This document shows, one piece after another, positions 14,583 to 18,786 of a DNA stretch of 18,786 nt. The translations under genes were made by a program, and so were the position numbers. The DNA comes from an uncultured Ruminococcus sp. Lineage in GTDB: Bacteria > Bacillota > Clostridia > Oscillospirales > Ruminococcaceae. Under the pieces are notes generated by a model. That model ran no database searches and was not told the DNA's origin. It saw only the letters and a list, made by a program, of their open reading frames with translations. Every line of letters starts with the position of its first letter. Positions within the stretch are counted from its first letter, which is position 1. Location: positions 1 to 18,786 of the forward strand of contig CAMHMM010000009.1 in the NCBI GenBank assembly GCA_946186215.1, given 5' to 3'.

Positions 14583-14681
14583 ATGCAAAACGATAAGCTT
14601 CCATGGGACTGGAATATGGCCAAAAGCGACAGGATATGGCATGACCCCTGCGAGGAAAGCTATTACTACGCTAATAAATGA
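14583..14681 (+). pseudogene. N-terminal fragment of the interrupted methyltransferase
   Basis: The ATG at 14583 has a good AGGAGA ribosome site 7 nt upstream, and the frame encodes 32 residues (MQNDKLPWDWNMA through YYYANK). It then hits TGA at 14679-14681. The next in-frame codons (KNEGRRSVLDLGCG) continue the methyltransferase without a shift. In related class I methyltransferases this region, as I recall it, reads ESYYL-NRWK--G--LDLGCG, so TGA stands where TGG (Trp) is expected: a single-base nonsense change. A sequencing error is the main alternative. Confidence 0.7.
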
Positions 14682-14702
14682 AAAAATGAGGGGCGAAGAA
14701 GC

Positions 14703-15602
14703 GTGCTCGATCTGGGCTGCGGTCTCGGAAGACACGCGCTGCTGTTTGCAAGACAGGGCTTTAAGACCACCGCGATAGATATATCTCCCGATGCAACGAA
14801 TCATCTCAGAAATGCCTGCAGGGAAAGCGGAACCGATATCCTTGTGAAAACAGGAGATATGAATGCCCTTCCCTTTGGCACCGATGCCTTCGACTGCCTG
14901 TTCGCCATGCACTCTGCGGGGCACTGCGATACACAGGGCATGAAAAGGATAATCGGAGAGATAAAGCGGGTGCTCAAGCCCGACGGCGCTGTATTCATGA
15001 CGCTTTGCTCAAAAGAGACCTATACATTCAATGTGCCCGGTCTGCCTCATCCCGATGAGAACACCGTAATAAAAACGGACGGTCCCGAGCAGGGAGTGCC
15101 GCATTTCTTTGCCGATCCTGAGCTGATAGAGGAGCTGTTCGCTGATTTTGAGCTGATAAAGGTGCGCCATATCGACGACTGCTATTATGACGGGACATGG
15201 AAAAACCAGAAGCATTACTTCATAGAAGCGGCCGTGAAAAAAGAGGCGCACAGATACGATTTTTCGGATATCATCGGCCGTAAGGTGCAGTGTACCGTTG
15301 ACAGACCTCTCGGAACTGCTCACCCACGCTTTCCCTCTCTGATATACCCGATAAATTACGGCTATGTTGACGATGTGACCGGCGGTGACGGAGCAGAGCA
15401 GGATGTGTATATCTTAGGAACAGACGAGCCGCTTCATACATTCAGCGGGGTAGTCGAAGCCGTTTACCACAGGCACAATGATGTGGAAGACAAGTGGATA
15501 GTTGTGCCCGACGATATGCATGGCAGATTTTCTGAAGAATATATACTCGAAAAAATAGCGTTTCAGGAAAGGTTCTTTGACGGACAGCTTTATATGAGCT
15601 GA
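14703..15602 (+). CDS. SAM-dependent methyltransferase fused to inorganic pyrophosphatase-like domain (5' end interrupted)
   Basis: Main body of the gene downstream of the in-frame TGA. A GTG at 14703 with AGGGG nine nt upstream could allow restart, giving 299 residues. Residues 1-180 are a class I methyltransferase: motif I LDLGCGLGRHA (2-12), acidic end of strand two AIDIS (D26), GDMNALPFGTDAFD (51-64), and the post-motif VLKPDGAVFMTL. Residues about 185-299 (IGRKVQCTVDRPLGTAHP, YPINYGYV, EQDVYILGTDEPL, HRHNDVEDKW, FQERFF) match the small inorganic pyrophosphatase-like proteins of Firmicutes, normally separate proteins of about 115 aa. A restart product would lack the N-terminal cap that helps bind SAM, so activity is doubtful. 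Substrate unknown. Confidence 0.82.
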   Translation: MLDLGCGLGRHALLFARQGFKTTAIDISPDATNHLRNACRESGTDILVKTGDMNALPFGTDAFDCLFAMHSAGHCDTQGMKRIIGEIKRVLKPDGAVFMTLCSKETYTFNVPGLPHPDENTVIKTDGPEQGVPHFFADPELIEELFADFELIKVRHIDDCYYDGTWKNQKHYFIEAAVKKEAHRYDFSDIIGRKVQCTVDRPLGTAHPRFPSLIYPINYGYVDDVTGGDGAEQDVYILGTDEPLHTFSGVVEAVYHRHNDVEDKWIVVPDDMHGRFSEEYILEKIAFQERFFDGQLYMS

Positions 15603-15651
15603 CTTAAGCCTTCCCCAAAAAGCCAAACGCAGTACAAAGGAGACTGATAGC

Positions 15652-16188
15652 ATGAAGCTTCTCGTAGTCGATGCACAAAAGCTTATCACAAATGACAGGC
15701 TTTACAGATTTAATGAATTTACTGCCAACATACAAATGCTGATATCCGCTGCAAGAGAAACGGGTACGGAGGTCATATATATCCGCCATGATGACGGCGC
15801 AGGAAAGCCTCTTTCAAAAGGAAACGCGGGCTATGATGTATACGAAGGCTTTGCCCCGCTTGATAATGAGAAAATATTCGATAAATCCGTAAACAGCCCC
15901 TTCAGGGAAAGCGGCCTGCTCGGATATCTCAGGGAACAGGGCGAGCACACGCTGATCGTGACAGGTCTCCAGACGGATTACTGCATAGATGCCACGGTGA
16001 AGTGCGGCTTTGAACATGGATTTGAAATGATCGTCCCCGCATACGCAAATTCCACCGTCGATAATGAGTACATGACCGCAGAGCAGACCTACCGCTATTA
16101 CAACGAATTTATGTGGAACAGGCGCTACGCCCGCTGCATCAGCACAGAGGAAACGCTTTCCATGATGCGTAAAACGACAGGCCAATAA
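15652..16188 (+). CDS. Isochorismatase-family cysteine hydrolase
   Basis: Cytoplasmic hydrolase, 178 aa, with the catalytic triad of the family: D7 in VVDAQ, K78 in FDKSVNSPF and C111 in TGLQTDYCI. Relatives cleave isochorismate, nicotinamide or carbamoyl-type amides; the residues seen do not decide among these. AAGGAG lies 9-10 nt before the ATG. The gene is 49 bp after the broken fusion gene and just ahead of a strong terminator, so it ends the co-oriented run. The C-terminal third has the usual YYNEFMW helix. Confidence 0.9.
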   Translation: MKLLVVDAQKLITNDRLYRFNEFTANIQMLISAARETGTEVIYIRHDDGAGKPLSKGNAGYDVYEGFAPLDNEKIFDKSVNSPFRESGLLGYLREQGEHTLIVTGLQTDYCIDATVKCGFEHGFEMIVPAYANSTVDNEYMTAEQTYRYYNEFMWNRRYARCISTEETLSMMRKTTGQ

Positions 16189-16196
16189 CAACAAAC

Positions 16197-16237
16197 CGAG
16201 CCTCTCCCGCAATCGGGAGAGGCTCGTCCGCTTTTTA
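16197..16237 (+). terminator. Strong intrinsic terminator between convergent genes
   Basis: A perfect 13-bp stem (16197-16209 with 16214-16226; core GAGCCTCTCCCG) has a CAAT tetraloop and is followed, after TCCGC, by TTTTT. It lies 8 bp after the hydrolase stop. On the other strand the following bases are only moderately T-rich, so leftward use is possible but weaker. Confidence 0.9.
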
Positions 16238-16247
16238 TCTGTGGGTA

Positions 16248-16724
16248 TCAGTTGCTGCAGGGCATACGGGTGTCACCATATGCAGTGTCGCTCCAGTCAC
16301 TGTAGTATCTCTTGCCGTTGATCTCATAATAAGCGCGTATCTTAACGGCAAACTCATAATCCTGCGGTGCTACTATTGTGAATATCGGGAATCCGTCATC
16401 ATCGAATTCATTTGCATCAACTACCTCGGAACTGTTCCAGGTCTTTGCGCCGACTTCTCTGCGGCTCACACCAGCCTCATATCCATTGGCAATACCGCGC
16501 ACGCCTTCAACATCGTTGAATGCGAATGTGAGCTTTACGCCGTCATAGCCCTGATACGACTTGCTGACGGTATTAATAAACGGGCGCTGCAGTCTGACAG
16601 CTTCCTGTGCTATTACAGGGCTTGAATTTAAAGTAGTGGCTGCGCTTACCGGTACTACGCACGGAGCGATAGTCATAGCTGTGAGTGCTGCGAGTGTTGC
16701 AATTGCAATATTTCTTGTTTTCAT
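16248..16724 (-). CDS. Secreted FnIII-like domain protein
   Basis: A 158-aa exported protein. The N-terminus (MKTRN, then IAIATLAALTAMTIAPCVVPVSAA) is a Sec signal peptide with likely cleavage after about residue 28. The mature part (about 120 aa) reads like a single fibronectin type III-like beta sandwich, notably YDGVKLTFAFNDVEGV and the late YEFAVKIRAYYEINGKRYYSDWSD pattern. There is no sortase motif, membrane anchor or dockerin, so it is probably released or held by another protein. AAGGAG lies 9 nt before the ATG. It is 75 bp behind the double-glycine peptide gene with no strong terminator between, so the two may share a transcript. Confidence 0.75.
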   Translation of the reverse strand: MKTRNIAIATLAALTAMTIAPCVVPVSAATTLNSSPVIAQEAVRLQRPFINTVSKSYQGYDGVKLTFAFNDVEGVRGIANGYEAGVSRREVGAKTWNSSEVVDANEFDDDGFPIFTIVAPQDYEFAVKIRAYYEINGKRYYSDWSDTAYGDTRMPCSN

Positions 16725-16799
16725 AATTTTTTCTCCTTATTTATCACATTGGTTTATTGTTAAATGGTTTAATGATTTCTGCGCTTTTATCGCGCTGAT

Positions 16800-16985
16800 T
16801 TACTTCATGAGCCTTAAAAGATCTTCCATCTGTGTTTTCGTGTCATCACAGATCCTGCGATACTGATCGGGACGCTCCGGAATTTCATCTATCAGCTTCC
16901 TCATCCTTTCAAACTCATCTGAACTGATATTACCGCCGCTTACCTTGTCAAGCTCATCGGCAGTAAACTTTGTTTCATCTGCCAT
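16800..16985 (-). CDS. Small peptide with double-glycine leader (candidate exported precursor)
   Basis: A 61-aa ORF. Residues 7-18 (FTADELDKVSGG) match the double-glycine leader consensus recognised by C39-peptidase ABC transporters (PCAT): EL, a hydrophobic residue at V15, and GG at 17-18. Cleavage after G18 would free a 43-residue, highly charged, probably helical peptide (NISSDEFERM... DLLRLMK) with one Cys. It is not hydrophobic like typical class II bacteriocins. I start at 16985, where AAGGAG lies 8 nt upstream; an ATG two codons earlier is only 2 nt from that site, and the longer open frame to 17138 has no support. No transporter, modification enzyme or immunity gene can be identified in the window. 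Confidence 0.7.
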   Translation of the reverse strand: MADETKFTADELDKVSGGNISSDEFERMRKLIDEIPERPDQYRRICDDTKTQMEDLLRLMK

Positions 16986-17113
16986 TATCATAGCTCCTTT
17001 CTGAGAACCATCCGAAAACCCGCCTGATTGTGTGCGTTTTTTCGTTTCTGTATATTTAACCGAAGCACCTGAAAAAAAGGACAAGTTTTTCTGAAATTTT
17101 ATTTTTAAAAAAG

Positions 17114-17146
17114 AAAAATCAGCGCGGTACACATACACACGCTGAT
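17114..17146 (-). terminator. Possible terminator overlapping the 3' end of the 164-aa gene
   Basis: On the minus strand ATCAGCG (17146-17140) can pair with CGCTGAT (17124-17118), followed directly by TTTTT-rich sequence. The hairpin includes the last eight codons and the stop. A 15-nt loop makes it only moderately stable. Confidence 0.5.
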
Positions 17147-17613
17147 CTTAAATGCGTTGAATTTACTGTCAAAGCTTTTTTATTGTATCTTCCGGCAGCT
17201 GCAGACATATATCCTTCCGTTTCCGTGATAAGTTCCGAGAGCTCGGTCCGTCTGCGCGCAAAGTCTGCTCCTGTCCGTTCGGATGAATACCATTTCACCC
17301 AGTCTTCAAAATACATCTTTATATCTGTTATCAGCATATGCGACAGATCGATGAGATCCACATCATATATGTTTTTCAGTGTGTATTCATCTTCATCATC
17401 ATCGCATATTATGATATGCGTATGCCTGCCGTATGAGGTCAGGATGCACTGCTCCCCTTCCTCTTCAAGAAAGAACGAAGCGGGGATATTGTATTTCAGC
17501 GCATTTTTGCAGGATATCAGCCAGTCAAAGGGTATGTCTGTCAGATAGCTGACATCTGCGCGAAAATCACCCAGCGAAAAAACAGGCCAGCCTGTCTCGG
17601 GCTTTGAAAGCAT
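17119..17613 (-). CDS. Uncharacterised 164-aa protein beside the double-glycine peptide
   Basis: I do not recognise the family. It is acidic, apparently cytoplasmic, without signal peptide or membrane span. Notable parts: an aromatic N-terminal region (GWPVFSLGDFRADVSYLTDIPFDWL), a very acidic ICDDDEDEYTLKNI stretch near the middle, a helical region with YFEDWVKWYSSE, and a basic tail ending CVCVPR encoded inside a possible terminator. A strong GGGAGG ribosome site lies 9 nt before the ATG. Its position just upstream of the exported-peptide gene makes a regulatory or immunity role conceivable, but nothing in the sequence shows it. Confidence 0.7.
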   Translation of the reverse strand: MLSKPETGWPVFSLGDFRADVSYLTDIPFDWLISCKNALKYNIPASFFLEEEGEQCILTSYGRHTHIIICDDDEDEYTLKNIYDVDLIDLSHMLITDIKMYFEDWVKWYSSERTGADFARRRTELSELITETEGYMSAAAGRYNKKALTVNSTHLRSACVCVPR

Positions 17614-17646
17614 TTATACCGCCTCCCTTTTGCAATACTGCAGAAA

Positions 17647-17660
17647 GCAGGAGCTCCTGC
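17647..17660. promoter_or_regulatory. 14-bp perfect palindrome upstream of the 164-aa gene
   Basis: GCAGGAGCTCCTGC is a perfect inverted repeat without a spacer, 34 bp upstream of the start codon at 17613 on the minus strand. A loopless palindrome at this distance fits a dimeric repressor operator better than an RNA hairpin. No clear promoter hexamers surround it. Confidence 0.35.
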
Positions 17661-17672
17661 CTGTTTATGATA

Positions 17673-17710
17673 TAAAAAATCTGTTCCCCCGCACAGGGGC
17701 GGAAGAACAG
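17673..17710 (-). terminator. Terminator of the Thr/Glu-rich surface protein gene
   Basis: On the minus strand CTGTTC and GAACAG (17710-17705 and 17686-17681) pair, with an inner CCGC/GCGG stem separated by a two-base internal loop. An ATTTTTTA tract follows directly. It is 9 bp downstream of the surface protein's stop codon. Confidence 0.75.
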
Positions 17711-17719
17711 ATACCACGG

Positions 17720-18529
17720 TTATTTTAAACCGCTGTTTTTCTTGAACACTATGAGCAGCACTATAACGATCACTGCAAGAAAGGCCACGATACATATCAC
17801 GACAGCCGTCATAAAGCTGGCTTCGATATTGCCGTTTTTGGGTGTCTCGGCGACTGTGGTGACTGTCGTTTCCGCAGGCTGTGCCGCTGTGGTGGTGATC
17901 TGAGCGACAGTGGTCGTTTCCCCAGTGGTCACGGCCTCGGTGGTGGTTTCGGTCAATGTTTCGGCAGTTGTCTCCCCGGTCGTCTCCTCTGCTTCGGTCT
18001 CATCCTCAGAGCCCTGTATGTTGGTAAATTTTAGGCTCGTGACCGTGACCGTCGGCGAATTATGGCCGCCCAGCCTGTCGCCGATGCATATACAGAAAAC
18101 TGATCTGAAATCATCTGTGCCGTAGCCCGAAACGATATCCTTATATCGGAATTTCGCGTGTGTCTCGTCATATTCATAGGGCTGTATCTGGTTCCAGCCG
18201 CGGATTACATCAGCGGGGAGCTTTCCGTTGACCTCCCATGTCTGCCAGATAAGCTCTACGGGGGACTGGTCGAATCTCTTGGGTATCTCCGACAGCTCAT
18301 ATTCCACCCACACCTCGGAATCCGCAGTCAGGAGCATGGGATCGAAATTGCCCGATGTGTCCTCGGGTGTGTTGGCATAGGGCGTATATATCTTTACCGA
18401 CTGCCCCCAGTTGTTGGATGGAATGGCATCGGATACATCCGCCTCATAATCCAGCGCAAAAGCCGTCACAGACATGAAAGCGGATAACAGTACCGCTCCC
18501 GCAAGGGATATAATTTTTTTCACTTTCAT
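17720..18529 (-). CDS. Secreted, membrane-anchored protein with Thr/Glu-rich stalk
   Basis: A 269-aa surface protein. A signal peptide covers 1-25 (cleavage likely after TAFA). An extracellular domain at about 27-171 has many aromatic residues (NNWGQSVKIY, SGNFDPMLL, VWVEYEL, ELIWQTWEV, YGTDDFRSVFCICIGDR), resembling the beta-sandwich carbohydrate-binding-like domains in Ruminococcus secreted proteins. A Thr/Glu-rich linker (about 173-229, with GETTTE and TTTA-type repeats) precedes a TM span (239-262) and a short KKNSGLK cytoplasmic tail. There is no LPXTG. The layout is that of a wall-spanning sugar- or ligand-binding stalk. Sugar binding is inferred from resemblance only. The ribosome site is weak (GGGAG about 15 nt upstream). 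Confidence 0.78.
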   Translation of the reverse strand: MKVKKIISLAGAVLLSAFMSVTAFALDYEADVSDAIPSNNWGQSVKIYTPYANTPEDTSGNFDPMLLTADSEVWVEYELSEIPKRFDQSPVELIWQTWEVNGKLPADVIRGWNQIQPYEYDETHAKFRYKDIVSGYGTDDFRSVFCICIGDRLGGHNSPTVTVTSLKFTNIQGSEDETEAEETTGETTAETLTETTTEAVTTGETTTVAQITTTAAQPAETTVTTVAETPKNGNIEASFMTAVVICIVAFLAVIVIVLLIVFKKNSGLK

Positions 18530-18662
18530 TATTTTACTAATTCACTCCCGGCAGCAGGCTGCATTAAAAATCACTGTTGCCTGTCCGCATATGCAAGCAT
18601 TAGTCGGCAGTCCGGATGTCCAATGTCTCTTTCTGCCGTTTTGTCAGGATGATCGTCCGATC
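18530..18662. other. Intergenic gap
   Basis: The 133 bp between the surface protein gene and the carbamoyltransferase end contain no supported gene. A short GATCG/CGATC palindrome lies at about 18651-18662 without a T-run. No convincing promoter was found for the surface protein. Confidence 0.4.
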
Positions 18663-18786
18663 TTACTTTCTGAGCAGATAATAAAGCACTGCCTTTTCTG
18701 CGTGCCGCCTGTTCTCTGCCTCATCGAGAATGGTCTCCATATGCTTATGCTCCACACTCTCGGATATCTCAAACCCTGCATGGATG
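18663..18786 (-). CDS. Ornithine/aspartate carbamoyltransferase family, C-terminal end (partial)
   Basis: Only the last 40 codons are in the window; the 5' part lies beyond the right edge. The fragment includes GFEISESVEHK and then LDEAENRRHAEKAVL before the stop. The AENR-H--KA pattern is the typical C-terminal helix of ornithine carbamoyltransferases (ArgF-like), which make citrulline from ornithine and carbamoyl phosphate; aspartate carbamoyltransferases usually differ at this position. The ArgF assignment is likely but rests on a short piece. Other OTC-like paralogues remain possible. Confidence 0.7.
   Translation of the reverse strand, partial: IHAGFEISESVEHKHMETILDEAENRRHAEKAVLYYLLRK

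Noticed and set aside
14679..14681. TGA read as Trp through a changed genetic code, or as selenocysteine
   Set aside because: TGA ends several other genes in this window normally (for example at 2214-2216 and 4766-4768), Trp and not Cys is expected at the site, and no selenocysteine insertion hairpin was recognised after it.
16561..16866. Plus-strand open frame of 101 codons
   Set aside because: It is antisense to the secreted protein and the double-glycine peptide genes, both with signal or leader features and good ribosome sites.
16986..17138. Longer start for the double-glycine peptide
   Set aside because: The extra 51 residues lack leader character, run through a terminator-like region, and have no ribosome site, whereas AAGGAG sits 8 nt before the ATG at 16985.

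Overview
The window looks like a chromosomal segment of a Ruminococcus-type Firmicute (Oscillospiraceae). Supporting points are sigma-A type promoters with 17-bp spacers, AGGAG-type ribosome binding sites, frequent ATA/ATC isoleucine codons, a KtrAB-type potassium system, NarL-type two-component regulation, secreted proteins with Thr/Glu-rich linkers, and large families of GC-rich intergenic repeats. The genus is inferred; no ribosomal or other marker gene is present.

Layout. 1-265: AT-rich DNA with a leftward promoter for a gene outside the window. 266-876: first repeat array. 877-3601: a consensus promoter drives an M29 aminopeptidase translationally coupled to a TrkH/KtrB potassium channel subunit. 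3601-4050: second repeat array, mostly in the opposite orientation to the first. 4115-5478: the KtrA-type RCK subunit and a Pr6Pr-like membrane protein, ended by a terminator. 5552-8268: a single-gene unit with its own consensus promoter, encoding a UvrD-like helicase with a nuclease-like insertion and a C-terminal zinc finger. It is visibly more AT-rich than its neighbours and is flanked by repeat fragments. 8290-8422: third repeat cluster. 8558-16188: a long co-oriented run of an ABC-2 exporter (ATPase and two permeases), a NarL/LiaS-type histidine kinase and response regulator, a flavodoxin-fold reductase, an unknown 118-aa protein, a methyltransferase-pyrophosphatase-like fusion broken by an in-frame TGA, and an isochorismatase-fold hydrolase. 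A strong hairpin terminator follows. 16248-18786: leftward genes for a secreted FnIII-like protein, a 61-aa peptide with a double-glycine leader, an unknown 164-aa protein, a secreted Thr/Glu-rich membrane-anchored protein, and the C-terminus of an ornithine/aspartate carbamoyltransferase.

How the genes may work together. KtrB and KtrA should form one K+ uptake system although their genes are separated by about 0.5 kb of repeats. The ABC exporter plus its kinase and regulator look like a self-contained stress or drug-sensing efflux module; the small-molecule enzymes behind it may be cotranscribed. The leftward block is mostly cell-surface or exported products, including a candidate precursor peptide whose processing machinery is not in the window.

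Most notable observations: (i) a TGA exactly where a Trp codon is expected in the methyltransferase fusion; (ii) the fusion itself; (iii) an orphan double-glycine peptide; (iv) a roughly 24-bp hairpin element with covarying stems that is present or absent at the same site within copies of a longer repeat, as if it inserts or excises; (v) inverted repeat arrays around the aminopeptidase-ktrB block.
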